From the IMG/VR virus record IMGVR_UViG_3300047089_000265, positions 1-46,621 of that record: 46,621 bases of DNA. One strand, 5' to 3'. The stretch is from a virus. Each line of letters opens with the position of its first letter. Position 1 is the first letter of the stretch. This document shows, in pieces, positions 15,179-22,556 of the stretch. The position numbers were made by a program, and so were the translations under genes. Below the pieces are notes generated by a model that was not told where the DNA came from, ran no database searches, and saw nothing but the letters and a program-made list of their open reading frames with translations.

Positions 15179-16024
15179 TCATACGGCTATGAATAGTTGC
15201 GGCAACGAACGCAGAACAGCCACCAACCCCGCATACTCCTTCTGCTGCTGCTGAATGGCTTTGATCTCGTTCTGCCACTGAGATACTATGTCCGGGTCTG
15301 GTTCCCCATGTTCCTCGATCGTCTTACGCCGTGCTTCCGCAAATTCTTCCTGGCAGAGTTTGGGGGCGAGTCGGGCAGCCCGCTTGTCACACTCGCGATC
15401 CAGGCCCTGCGCCCTACACTCGTCATAGGAAAGATTGCGGTCCTCCCTCGCCTTCCTTTCCATTCGGTTGGACAATCCGTAAATGTAGGAGGCTGACGTA
15501 GGCTTGGCTCTGATCTCTAAAAGATGCCCGTGCAGATCGATCAATGTATGAGCCGTTGTGGTGTCGAGCAACCCGTGAATTACACCGACCGGAGAGTCGT
15601 AGCGCATCTCCAGCGTATGTTTTGGCGCCTCACCCGAGTTGTACGAGTGACTCTTGCGTGTGATTTCCGGGTGGCACCCGTCCAGCCTGTTCAGTAAGTC
15701 ATACAGAAACAGGTCGGTCACTACGTCGTCTAAACGGCCCCTGGCGATTTGCCTATGAGAATCCGGCAAGTAGTCAGTAACGCAGGACCGCCGCAGTTCC
15801 TCTCCCTTTTGCCAAACCACATGCAAGTGGGTCGGTTCACAAGGTGGCGGAAAATAATTGACCGTACCCCACGGCACGCCGGCCAGGACAGGCCCCGGCA
15901 AGATCAGGGGCTCGTTCTGCAGTTGGCGGAAAACCGCCAGGGTGACCTGTTTCCCGCTGACCGTCAGAGTCTTGACGCTGACAGCGACTGTGGATATCTC
16001 CGCGGAATGGACGTCTATTTTCAT
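15179..16024 (-). CDS. Unknown late protein, 281 aa
   Basis: The start is the ATG at 16024 (MKIDVHSAEISTVAV), overlapping the upstream TGA. The N-terminal half is beta-rich (SVKTLTVSGKQVTLAVF). The middle contains CEPTHLHVVWQKGEELRR and HTLIDLHGHLLEIRAK. The C-terminal third is helical, charged and Cys-containing (RNLSYDECRAQGLDRECDKRAA). No family is recognised. It lies between terL and terS in a chain of coupled small genes, so a packaging-linked or lysogeny-independent accessory role is possible. Confidence 0.65.
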   Translation of the reverse strand: MKIDVHSAEISTVAVSVKTLTVSGKQVTLAVFRQLQNEPLILPGPVLAGVPWGTVNYFPPPCEPTHLHVVWQKGEELRRSCVTDYLPDSHRQIARGRLDDVVTDLFLYDLLNRLDGCHPEITRKSHSYNSGEAPKHTLEMRYDSPVGVIHGLLDTTTAHTLIDLHGHLLEIRAKPTSASYIYGLSNRMERKAREDRNLSYDECRAQGLDRECDKRAARLAPKLCQEEFAEARRKTIEEHGEPDPDIVSQWQNEIKAIQQQQKEYAGLVAVLRSLPQLFIAV

Positions 16025-16308
16025 GGCCGCTTGCAGTAGTCCGGATAATAGTTGAGGGCTTTGCACCCGAGGTCTATCACGCGGCCTAGCAGCCTGACCG
16101 GCCATGACGGGCGCGGAAGCGTCAGGCCATAGTGCTCTTCAACCACGCGTATCGTGCCTGCTAGCGTATCTTCACGGGCCACCAGAGGCACGATGCGCCC
16201 TAGCTCCGCTTCGTCCGGCGCCTGGCCCTCTTCTGTCACTCCGCAGACTTTCATCGCCATCAGCGTCAAGGTGCGCCCGTCGTCGTCGAATAGCAATTGC
16301 ACGCTCAT
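16021..16308 (-). CDS. Small unknown protein, 95 aa
   Basis: It starts MSVQLLFDDDGRTLTLM and has an acidic middle and a C-terminus PVRLLGRVIDLGCKALNY. It overlaps the downstream gene by ATGA. No known motif is seen. It is part of the minus-strand accessory set between terS and terL. Confidence 0.6.
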   Translation of the reverse strand: MSVQLLFDDDGRTLTLMAMKVCGVTEEGQAPDEAELGRIVPLVAREDTLAGTIRVVEEHYGLTLPRPSWPVRLLGRVIDLGCKALNYYPDYCKRP

Positions 16309-16335
16309 ATCACGCCGAGCAGGTATCTGGAATAT

Positions 16336-16662
16336 TCATGCGAAGAGTTCCGCCAGTTCCCGCGCCCGCTTTTTAGCGTCGCGAAGTTTCTGTTCAGTGG
16401 TAAACCCGAAATTGTGCAAGAGATGAACCAGATGGTTATCGATATCTTCCCAAAGGGTGTATCCCCACTGCCGCGCCATTGCCTGGTAGTCACATTGCCC
16501 TTTGTGAAGGTGCAGGCATGTCCTGCCGGTCTCATCGGATGATTCCTCGCCACGCCACACCGCAATGCCGCCTGGCGACTCACCTGCCTTGATGGGTGTG
16601 CGGCATTGATCGCAGATGACCCTCGGGCACCACCTGCCGTTCTCATATCTGACTTCGATCAT
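16336..16662 (-). CDS. Small Cys-containing protein, 108 aa
   Basis: The start is the ATG at 16662, with a strong AAGGAGG site five bases upstream; this ATG overlaps the previous TGA. The N-terminal half has ICDQCRTPIK and a later CLHLHKGQC, a possible zinc site with two Cys and Cys/His partners. The C-terminal half is helical (HLVHLLHNFGFTTEQKLRDAKKRAREL). This resembles small phage zinc proteins, function unknown. Confidence 0.68.
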   Translation of the reverse strand: MIEVRYENGRWCPRVICDQCRTPIKAGESPGGIAVWRGEESSDETGRTCLHLHKGQCDYQAMARQWGYTLWEDIDNHLVHLLHNFGFTTEQKLRDAKKRARELAELFA

Positions 16663-17171
16663 TCCGCCTCCTTGCACAGGAGTCCAGGATGAGCCATCTG
16701 GGACTTGCTCCGCAAATAGAGCACGGTATCGAACATGGCGGCCTTGGCTTCGTCTACGCCGGCATAGCTCGCCTTGGAGGGTATTGCTTCCTCAGTCATC
16801 GTGTTCGTAACGCGGAAACACCATCGCTCCCCGTAGCGGAAAATCACCGCATGGATATTCCCGCGAGCCGTGGTATACGGATTTCCTTTGCGGGAGATTC
16901 GCCATGGACGATTCAGCCATCTCCGGCGTTGCCCCGCGATCTTCGACCTTTCCCGGCGCGCGTACCTGCCCTCGAGAGAGTCCGGGTCCGGAACGACGGG
17001 CTCGTCCTGCTGCCGCTTCGGCTGACCGTAACGCTCCCGCCATCTTTCGGCCCACTCTACGGGCAGGCCGGCATAGCGGTCAGGGTCCGACAGGATAATC
17101 CAGGCCGCGCCCTCATTGCACCGGTGCGCTTCTTCGCGCTTTGCGCGTTGGCTCTTGGGTGCAGTCGCCAT
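16659..17171 (-). CDS. Basic small protein, 170 aa
   Basis: It starts MATAPKSQRAKREEAHRC and is Arg/Lys-rich throughout (RRERSKIAGQRRRWLNRPW). The second half has a beta pattern (IHAVIFRYGERWCFRV) reminiscent of small nucleic-acid-binding folds. Its 5' end overlaps the coiled-coil gene by 59 bp in another frame. No family is assigned. Confidence 0.62.
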   Translation of the reverse strand: MATAPKSQRAKREEAHRCNEGAAWIILSDPDRYAGLPVEWAERWRERYGQPKRQQDEPVVPDPDSLEGRYARRERSKIAGQRRRWLNRPWRISRKGNPYTTARGNIHAVIFRYGERWCFRVTNTMTEEAIPSKASYAGVDEAKAAMFDTVLYLRSKSQMAHPGLLCKEAE

Positions 17172-17841
17172 CCAGTAACGAAGGGGGAATCCGCGCGAAC
17201 TTTCCGCCTACCCGGAAGCGCGCGATGTGCTTTTTCGCCACCATGAGCCTGAGCAATACCGGCGTCGGTTTGACGTCCAGTTCCGGCCAGGGGCGAAACA
17301 ATTCCCGCAATTCCTCTTCCTGTTCCCGGCTTTTGGCCATCCAGCCCACGGTATCCGCATAATGCTGACTCAGAATCTCCTCAATGGTCAGCGGGTGTTT
17401 TTCCCAAGGTACGAAATTCAATGCGCGATAGCCGGGGTGGCTGCCGCCTATGGGCGAGCGCAGGTTCTGTGTGACCTGCTCGCGCAGCCGGTTTACTTCC
17501 TCTTCTAAAGCACGGGTCTTGCCTCGAAGGGCCGCGGCATCGCCGCGCTCTTCATTGAGCGTCTTTTCCAGGTCCCCGGCTCTCAGGCGCCATCGCTCCG
17601 GAGTGGTATGCTGCTGACGCCGTATAGTCTCATGCGCGTGTGCCAGTTCCGTTTCCAGCTGCACGTTTCGCTGGCAGAATCCTTCCAGGGCTACATGCTC
17701 GCTGTGGTGAGCACTTTCCATTTGAGAAATCTGGCTTATCAGGCCACGATTCTGGCTCATTAGCGCGCGATTGCGCTCTTCCAACTCGAGGACTTGCTGT
17801 CCCAACTTGCGCCCACAGGCGTACAGCAGTTCCGGCGTCAT
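17113..17841 (-). CDS. Coiled-coil protein, 242 aa
   Basis: A long predicted coiled coil spans about residues 10-120, with heptad-rich LGQQVLELEERNRAL and LEEEVNRLREQV. The C-terminal third is more globular (PWEKHPLTIEEILSQHYADTVGWM). The basic tail EPTRKARRSAPVQ lies in the part that overlaps the next gene. It sits six bases downstream of terS. A structural or regulatory role in packaging is possible, but no family is recognised. Confidence 0.65.
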   Translation of the reverse strand: MTPELLYACGRKLGQQVLELEERNRALMSQNRGLISQISQMESAHHSEHVALEGFCQRNVQLETELAHAHETIRRQQHTTPERWRLRAGDLEKTLNEERGDAAALRGKTRALEEEVNRLREQVTQNLRSPIGGSHPGYRALNFVPWEKHPLTIEEILSQHYADTVGWMAKSREQEEELRELFRPWPELDVKPTPVLLRLMVAKKHIARFRVGGKFARIPPSLLDGDCTQEPTRKARRSAPVQ

Positions 17842-17847
17842 CTCTTT

Positions 17848-18399
17848 TTATGATGCCTCCGGAGCCGTGGTCATCCGGTACAGAATCAGCAGCTCCTCGA
17901 ACGTGCCCGTAAACCGCCGCGCCACCGGCGACCGGTCCTCTTCCCGTTCTTCCGACCACTGGCCGAGCTCCTGGGCCGCCTGTTTCTCGTGCAGCCTCAT
18001 TTCAGCAAGCAGGCCGGTATCGACCCGGTAGATCGGCTGGGTGGCATCTTTGCCCTTGAAATCACGCACCAGCAGGCCGGTGGTTCCGCCTGGGACGGTG
18101 GCGAAATCCGGGGACTCGCCGCGCTCCTTGATCACTCGATTCAACAGGTTCAAGCGGTGCTGCAGGAGCTTTACGCGCGCGGTGCGCTCCGCTACCTCGA
18201 CGGCAACGCTTACCGCGGCCATCGCGGCGGCCAGTTCCTTTACACGGGCTGCGATGTTAGCATTTCGGAGCAACCGGGCCGCCGAAGGCGCGGCGCCGGC
18301 GGCTGAGTATCCGACGGAAGTGTATGCCTCGCTTGGTTTTACTCCGCGCGCAATTCGTTGGGCGAAGTTTTCATGCCTTGTGTTCTTCAGTGCTTCCAT
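17848..18399 (-). CDS. Terminase small subunit, 183 aa
   Basis: Recognises phage DNA and feeds it to the large subunit. The start is the ATG at 18399 (MEALKNTRHENFAQR). The N-terminal helix-turn-helix signature is characteristic: ENFAQRIARGVKPSEAYTSVGY followed by AARLLRNANIAARVKEL, the 'A-L..G.S...A...AGY' pattern of small terminases. A coiled oligomerisation region and a C-terminal tail follow. terL lies about 2.8 kb downstream, unusually far, with five small genes between. Confidence 0.85.
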   Translation of the reverse strand: MEALKNTRHENFAQRIARGVKPSEAYTSVGYSAAGAAPSAARLLRNANIAARVKELAAAMAAVSVAVEVAERTARVKLLQHRLNLLNRVIKERGESPDFATVPGGTTGLLVRDFKGKDATQPIYRVDTGLLAEMRLHEKQAAQELGQWSEEREEDRSPVARRFTGTFEELLILYRMTTAPEAS

Positions 18400-18468
18400 G
18401 TTGTGAAATGCTCTGCTGCCGGCCGCCCAAAAACAGGCCGAAACAGGCCCGGAAACCGTCAAAATAGC

Positions 18469-18497
18469 GTATTAGAATGGATATTATAATATTGCAA
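18469..18497 (-). promoter_or_regulatory. Candidate late promoter upstream of terS
   Basis: On the minus strand TTGCAA (18497-18492), 17 bases, then TAATAC (18474-18469) fit a sigma-70-like promoter. A perfect 12-bp AT palindrome ATATTATAATAT (18481-18492) containing TATAAT lies in the same stretch. This AT-rich island stands out from its GC-rich surroundings and lies about 70 bases upstream of the terS start. Confidence 0.5.
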
Positions 18498-18561
18498 TGC
18501 GTTTTGGCGGCACGTAGAGGGCCAAACCTAAAGAGCCGACTGCCCATTCTCGTGCTTCGGC

Positions 18562-18585
18562 GTTTTCCTATTTTATTAGGAAAAC
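18562..18585 (-). terminator. AT-rich hairpin after the membrane protein gene
   Basis: A perfect 9-bp stem GTTTTCCTA/TAGGAAAAC with a 6-base loop lies three bases beyond the stop of the 18589-18780 gene and upstream of the candidate terS promoter. There is no long U-tract, so it may be a weak terminator or a processing/stability hairpin. It marks the boundary between two minus-strand transcription units. Confidence 0.5.
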
Positions 18586-18588
18586 CGG

Positions 18589-18780
18589 TCAGCCCCGCGC
18601 CGGCCCCACGATGTAGTGGCCGGTCAGCCCGAACACGTTGAGCAACCAGAGAATCAGGAACAGCACGATCACCACGTTAATGATCATTTTGATCGGCTGA
18701 GCGATCGGCAGGTAGGTCTGCACCAGATACAGGCACACGCCCACGATGATCAGCACCACCAAAACCTGAATGATGTCCAT
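18589..18780 (-). CDS. Thivi_2564-type small membrane protein (possible holin), 63 aa
   Basis: Two transmembrane segments are clear: about residues 4-22 (IIQVLVVLIIVGVCLYLV) and 33-50 (IINVVIVLFLILWLL), separated by a short loop with LPIAQPIK. The pattern matches the Thivi_2564 family of small phage/bacterial membrane proteins. Small two-helix membrane proteins in phage late regions are often holins, which would permeabilise the inner membrane. No endolysin is recognised next to it, so the lysis role is only inferred. Confidence 0.75.
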   Translation of the reverse strand: MDIIQVLVVLIIVGVCLYLVQTYLPIAQPIKMIINVVIVLFLILWLLNVFGLTGHYIVGPARG

Positions 18781-19084
18781 CTAAGCTCCAGTGAACCCAA
18801 AACCGCGGGTCCAGATAACGGAAGGTGATTACCCGAGGCGGGTTATCGTCGTTCTCGTTGTCGTGCGTATACTTGCTGGCCGAGGCACCCCGCGACTTCT
18901 CGCGGTAACTCTCGCCGAAGTCCAGGATCTCGAGGGCCACAATTTGCCGCTTCTTGAAACCGCCGCGAATGGCGCGCACGTTGGGGCCGTTCAGTAAACA
19001 CGCAACACGCTCCCGCCCGGCCAGCTCGATCACGCGCTCACCGGCGAGCACGGGCACCTTGTACTTCGGGGAACTACTATTCAT
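18677..19084 (-). CDS. Unknown small protein with 3' overlap, 135 aa
   Basis: It starts MNSSSPKYKVPVLAGERV; residues 1-95 (VIELAGRERVACLLNG, RAIRGGFKKRQIVALEILD) look like a normal soluble domain. The last 35 residues are encoded in the region overlapping the membrane protein gene in another frame (about 104 bp). They are His/Asp/Gly-rich and probably unconstrained. The start of the membrane gene lies inside this gene, suggesting translational coupling. No family is recognised. Confidence 0.55.
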   Translation of the reverse strand: MNSSSPKYKVPVLAGERVIELAGRERVACLLNGPNVRAIRGGFKKRQIVALEILDFGESYREKSRGASASKYTHDNENDDNPPRVITFRYLDPRFWVHWSLDGHHSGFGGADHRGRVPVSGADLPADRSADQNDH

Positions 19085-19173
19085 TTGTCAAAGAACGCAG
19101 ATGTCTTGCACTCACTACGGCGAGATATCTTTTCGGACCGTCCCGCCGGTCCTGTGCGCACCGCCTGGCTGCT

Positions 19174-19530
19174 TCAGCCCGGGATGTACACGCCGCCGTC
19201 AGCTTTATTGAAATAGCTGACGCCGCGGTAGGTGAAGCTCACGCCGCTGTTGAACGCAATCCGTTTCAGCTGCGTGTCATCCGGGCCGCCGCCGGCGTCC
19301 TGGATGATGATGATCTGGTTGAGTACGCCCGTCCAGTCGGCCCATTCCTGGTAGGCCGCGTTATGCATCGCGGGGTCTTGCGGGCCGGCGCCCCCGTGCG
19401 GTAAAGACGGCGGTTTCGGCGGTTCCACGCCGGCAAAAGCCGCGTCCACATCGAGCAGCACTTTCGTCGGGTACTGGCGGGCAGGATTGCCGTACAGCGA
19501 TGCTGGGTCAGCGGCCGTCTTAGTTATCAT
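19174..19530 (-). CDS. Unknown protein, 118 aa
   Basis: It starts at ATG 19530 (MITKTAADPASLYGN), overlapping the previous stop as ATGA; the longer frame is a shadow. The sequence contains KVLLDVDAAFAGVE, YQEWADWTGVLNQIIIIQD and a C-terminal beta segment (SFTYRGVSYFNKADGGVYIPG). It might be a small virion or regulatory protein. It is transcribed with the 148-residue gene. Confidence 0.62.
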   Translation of the reverse strand: MITKTAADPASLYGNPARQYPTKVLLDVDAAFAGVEPPKPPSLPHGGAGPQDPAMHNAAYQEWADWTGVLNQIIIIQDAGGGPDDTQLKRIAFNSGVSFTYRGVSYFNKADGGVYIPG

Positions 19531-19973
19531 GCTTTGCCTTTCCGTTTCGGGACAGCTTTCAGCCTGCTCTTGGTCAGCCGCGGGAATGCTTTCAGGTGCC
19601 GCGGGCCCGTGCAGTTCAGTTCTGTGTACAGCCCTTCGCGGTCTTCCGGATCCGGCAAGTTCTTCAGATACACGATGCATTTGTCCGCGAACGTGCGCGG
19701 ACCCCACAGCTTCTGCAGCCGGATTTTGCCATCCGAGGTGACCTTCCGCTCGTTGTCCCGCGGCGTGATCACTACCGTTGCCTGGTCCCCGTCGACTGTC
19801 GTACCTGCCTCGGCGGGCAGGTTGGCGTACCAACCCAGAATCAGCTCCCGCAGTTTCTCGTGACGGGTGATGACGGGCCGCAGCCGGGCCAACTCGGCAT
19901 CCAACGCCGCGTATTCGTCGATGACCGGCCCCCGGCCTTCGACGACCGCGGCGGCTCGCGCTGTGGATGCCAT
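19527..19973 (-). CDS. Unknown protein, 148 aa
   Basis: It starts MASTARAAAVVEGRG. The middle helix (DAELARLRPVITRHEKLRELI) is followed by a beta region (TTVDGDQATVVITPRD) and a basic C-terminus (RLKAVPKRKGKA). It resembles small proteins seen in phage replication or recombination clusters, but no specific family can be assigned. It is the first gene of a leftward transcript, divergent from the LuxR-type gene. Confidence 0.6.
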   Translation of the reverse strand: MASTARAAAVVEGRGPVIDEYAALDAELARLRPVITRHEKLRELILGWYANLPAEAGTTVDGDQATVVITPRDNERKVTSDGKIRLQKLWGPRTFADKCIVYLKNLPDPEDREGLYTELNCTGPRHLKAFPRLTKSRLKAVPKRKGKA

Positions 19974-20009
19974 TCTGCGTATTATGAGTCACAGCTTGTG
20001 GAAAAAAAT

Positions 20010-20027
20010 AGAGTAGAAAGTTACTCT
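20010..20027. promoter_or_regulatory. Inverted repeat between divergent genes
   Basis: AGAGTA (20010-20015) and TACTCT (20022-20027) are perfect inverted arms with a 6-base spacer. They lie in the AT-rich gap between the 19973 leftward start and the LuxR-type gene, 15 bases before the latter's ATG. This is a plausible operator, perhaps for autoregulation. Confidence 0.4.
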
Positions 20028-20041
20028 AGTTGAAGACCAAA

Positions 20042-20374
20042 ATGCGATTTATGGTGCAGGTAGCCGATGACCAACCCGTGCCGCAGGTTCGCCTGTCACG
20101 GCTCGAACGGTCCATTCTGCGACTGTTAATCCGCTGCTATTCGACCAAACAGATTGCCGATATGCTCGGGATTCGCCCGCAAACCGTCAGCAATTATCTG
20201 AGCACGCTCAGCATCGAGCTGGGCGCGACCGGACGTGCCCGCCTGGTGCGGTGGACGCTGCTCTATCCGCGCGTGCTGGCCGGCGCCGCAGCTCCTGTCA
20301 CGCTGCATGCCGAGGGCTGCCGGTGCTCGGCTAGTTACTGCCAGGCCAGCTCTTTCGGGGAAATGCACGGCTAG
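20042..20374 (+). CDS. LuxR/GerE-type HTH protein, 110 aa
   Basis: The segment LSRLERSILRLLIRCYSTKQIADMLGIRPQTVSNYLSTLSIELG (about residues 18-62) matches the GerE helix-turn-helix: a scaffold helix, then KQIADMLGI and the recognition helix QTVSNYLST. It lacks a receiver domain, so it is a stand-alone DNA-binding regulator. A TTG four codons upstream is an alternative start. It lies beside the integrase and array C, so a lysogeny or early-gene control role is likely. The last residues include four cysteines of unknown role. Confidence 0.8.
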   Translation: MRFMVQVADDQPVPQVRLSRLERSILRLLIRCYSTKQIADMLGIRPQTVSNYLSTLSIELGATGRARLVRWTLLYPRVLAGAAAPVTLHAEGCRCSASYCQASSFGEMHG

Positions 20375-20388
20375 CCGGCCTGATCACA

Positions 20389-20487
20389 CCCGCAGCTTCC
20401 GCGCACGCGCGAGCGGCTACGCGGGCAGCGGCCGGCTTTACCGCACCAGCGCATCCCGCAGCTTCCGCGCACGCGCGAGCAGCTACG
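20389..20487 (-). repeat. Array C: two long-form repeats
   Basis: Two copies start at 20389 and 20455. Each is the 12-bp motif extended on the plus strand by GCGCACGCGCGAGC and an (A/G)GCTAC block, giving a unit of about 32 bp, separated by about 33 unrelated bases. The extended form also occurs at 27952 and 28006. On either strand the unit can fold as an imperfect hairpin. Element C follows at 20514. Confidence 0.8.
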
Positions 20488-20513
20488 GCCCAATCCGAAC
20501 TGACTGAACTGCC

Positions 20514-20660
20514 CCCGCAGCTGGCGCTAAAAACAAAGTGGAAGCCCACGGGGCTGCCGCGCGGCGAACCGCGAATATCCCGTGCGTTTAACAGCCTTCC
20601 GCGAGCGGCTGGGCCGGTAAACGTACCCGCCGGTGATCGCGCTGGGCTTGTCGGTAGCCC
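20514..20660 (-). ncRNA. Structured array-associated element, copy C (divergent)
   Basis: The most divergent of the four copies. The terminal hairpin that reads GCGCC/GGCGC in the others is GGGCT-TGTCGGT-AGCCC here (20644-20660), so two base pairs changed on both sides together. The inverted repeat-like segment (20540-20553) reads GGAAGCCCACGGGG, and the flanking stem is shorter (GCAGC/GCTGC). The helical compensation is the best single line of evidence for conserved RNA structure. Strand is inferred from the array. Confidence 0.6.
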
Positions 20661-20673
20661 AAAATGGTCGAAC

Positions 20674-20702
20674 ATTTCCACAGAATCCACAGGAATTCAC
20701 AG
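20674..20702 (+). repeat. Three tandem TCCACAG-type repeats (DnaA-box-like)
   Basis: ATTTCCACAG, GAATCCACAG and GAATTCACAG follow each other with a 9-10 bp period. They resemble the DnaA box TTATCCACA, with one or two mismatches each. They lie between array C and the integrase in a gene-free stretch. This could be part of a replication origin or a protein-binding iteron cluster. Confidence 0.4.
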
Positions 20703-21228
20703 AACCCGCGAGACGGTGGCTCAAAAAAAAGCCGGTTTCACCCAAAGGTCAGAGTGATAAACTGAACCACGTAATTTAAGGGCGACAAATTTCGGGTTCC
20801 CCCCAGCCCGAACCGTAAACCTAATCTGACTGCCGATTTTCCTTGAGCGGGAGAAGACAGTTCGGGTCAGGTCTTCCGGCTCGGAATCGGGGGGCCTTCG
20901 TATGCAAGGCTACGATAACACATGCGGCGCGTCATTTCTGCACGCGCTGCGGCTAATTCCACATAGACAGACGCGCAATCTAGTCCTGGATCTGCCATGC
21001 GCACATTCTTTCTTTACCTGGACTTGCACACATGCCGCTCATCTGTGGGATACTGGTCAGCGCCGGTTTGCTCCCGGCATAAGTGTTGAGGGCGGCGCGG
21101 GCCGTGGCTCCCGCTGCGGGTTGACCCCGCGCCGTACCCTCAAACCCCAGTCAACGGGGATGCAGATCAAATCAGAAACTGAGCATCTACGGAGCAGTGA
21201 ACCGGAGGCAAGCGGCCCCGGAGGTCAC
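20703..21228. other. Gene-free stretch beside the integrase stop
   Basis: I see no convincing gene here; a long plus-strand frame starting at 20902 is a shadow of the integrase. It contains an A8 run flanked by GGCT/AGCC (about 20717-20732) and a dyad GTTGAC...GTCAAC near 21120-21155. Next to the 3' end of a tyrosine integrase this is where attP would be expected, but no core can be defined without the host sequence. Confidence 0.4.
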
Positions 21229-22188
21229 TTAGAGGCCAATCAAGCCGGCAGCGCAAGCGTTAAACAGACCTATCGGTCTGAAGTAAGTTTTGAGGCTGTC
21301 CAAAGATCGATGGCCGGAGGTGGCCGCTATAACGAGTGGCGAGACTCCTGCGATTCCTGCTTCGGTGATGAGGCCGGCCCTAAGCGAATGGGGTCCGCAG
21401 AGAGCCGCATCGAGTCCAGTCGCTGCGATCGATTTTTTCACAATCTTGCCGATGGCGTTGAAGCTCAGCGGCTCCAGATCACTCTTCCGGTTGCTATCCA
21501 GCCGCGTGAACAGTGGCCCGCTCTCCGAACCTCTGATAGCCAGCCATCGATTCAGCGCCCGTACAGGACAGGTAGATTCGTTGGTTCCGCGCGGCACGGC
21601 GATCAGACGCCCGATGCTCTGCCGGTCGTTTTTTTCGCGTCTGACCAGCACGACGAATCCCTTATCGCAAAATGTGATGTCTTCCCTGCGGAGCATCGAC
21701 AGATTCGATCTTCTGAGAGCACTTGCGAATCCGACCAGCAGAAGGCCGCAATCCCTTATTGCGGGAGGCGTCCCTTTTTGGCTGAGTATGAGTGCAGCCT
21801 GGCGAAGTTCCTGGACAGCGAGAGGCCGCATCTGCCTAAGCTGCTCGCAGCGCAACCGGCGGGCCCCGCGGAGCAGCTGGCGTACCGAAGTATCCGCCGG
21901 CGACGGATAGCCTGCCCGCTCGTGCATGTAAGTGACAGCCGCAGCGCGCCGCGAAACGGTCGATACCTTTTTGCGGGTGAGTTGATCAACCAGAAAAAGC
22001 GAAAGTGTCTCGCTGGTCGCGGGCATGGGGACGCGTTCGACCCAGGCGCACCACTTACAAAAGTTTTCCCAATCGCGTTTATATCCATACTCGGTGATCG
22101 GCGCCAGTTCCGCAGCCCGCAGTCTACGGATTTCGGTACGAAGCGATTCCAGATCAGGGCGAGAGGGAATAGAGGAAATTACAGTCAC
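21229..22188 (-). CDS. Tyrosine integrase, 319 aa
   Basis: Catalyses site-specific integration and excision between attP and the host attB. The N-terminal SAM-like domain (about residues 15-110) contains the core-binding pattern. The catalytic domain shows Arg159 (SALRRSNL), Lys186 (RREKNDRQ), His267-x-x-Arg270 (GPHSLRAG), His293 (SGHRSL) and the nucleophile Tyr302 (KTYFRP). All active-site residues are present, so it should be functional. The start is GTG at 22188. It establishes the phage as temperate. Confidence 0.92.
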   Translation of the reverse strand: MTVISSIPSRPDLESLRTEIRRLRAAELAPITEYGYKRDWENFCKWCAWVERVPMPATSETLSLFLVDQLTRKKVSTVSRRAAAVTYMHERAGYPSPADTSVRQLLRGARRLRCEQLRQMRPLAVQELRQAALILSQKGTPPAIRDCGLLLVGFASALRRSNLSMLRREDITFCDKGFVVLVRREKNDRQSIGRLIAVPRGTNESTCPVRALNRWLAIRGSESGPLFTRLDSNRKSDLEPLSFNAIGKIVKKSIAATGLDAALCGPHSLRAGLITEAGIAGVSPLVIAATSGHRSLDSLKTYFRPIGLFNACAAGLIGL

Positions 22189-22556
22189 ATGCCCGAGTGT
22201 GGCGTAACCGACCGGGCTTTGCTATGGAACTCTCTGGGGCTGGGTACCGAAACTGTCACCAGTTTTGTAACAGTACCTTTCTCGGGAAAAATCCTGTGGG
22301 TGCGACAATGAGGGTCGTACAACCCGAGCTTTTCGGCCGCGGAAAACCCCCTCCTTGACTCTGTAATTCTCACTTACTGCGCAATCAATCTTGGCGGATA
22401 AGAAACGCAGCCGGTGAGTGCAAACAGAAAGCACTGGAGGGGAACGGCCCTTTTCATTCTGACACGTCCTGTGTCGCTTTTGAATCCTCCCCCAGCGCAA
22501 ACTTTCCCTTTTTGATTTGCAGCCGTGCCGGCGTGTTCCGGCGGAGGACTTGTCTA
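22189..22556. promoter_or_regulatory. Divergent control region between integrase and early operon
   Basis: This 368-base gap separates the leftward integrase from the rightward replication operon. It contains a TTGACT box (22354-22359) without a good -10 partner at 17 bases, an imperfect ACTGT/ACAGT dyad near 22249-22271 and a small CCGA/TCGG hairpin near 22325. I could not define a definite promoter or operator. No gene is visible. Confidence 0.4.

Noticed and set aside
20703-21228. tRNA gene or attP core next to the integrase
   Set aside because: No cloverleaf could be drawn, and a core site cannot be set without the host junctions.
20902-22311. 469-residue plus-strand frame
   Set aside because: It lies opposite the tyrosine integrase, which has all catalytic residues; composition and lack of motifs show it is a shadow.
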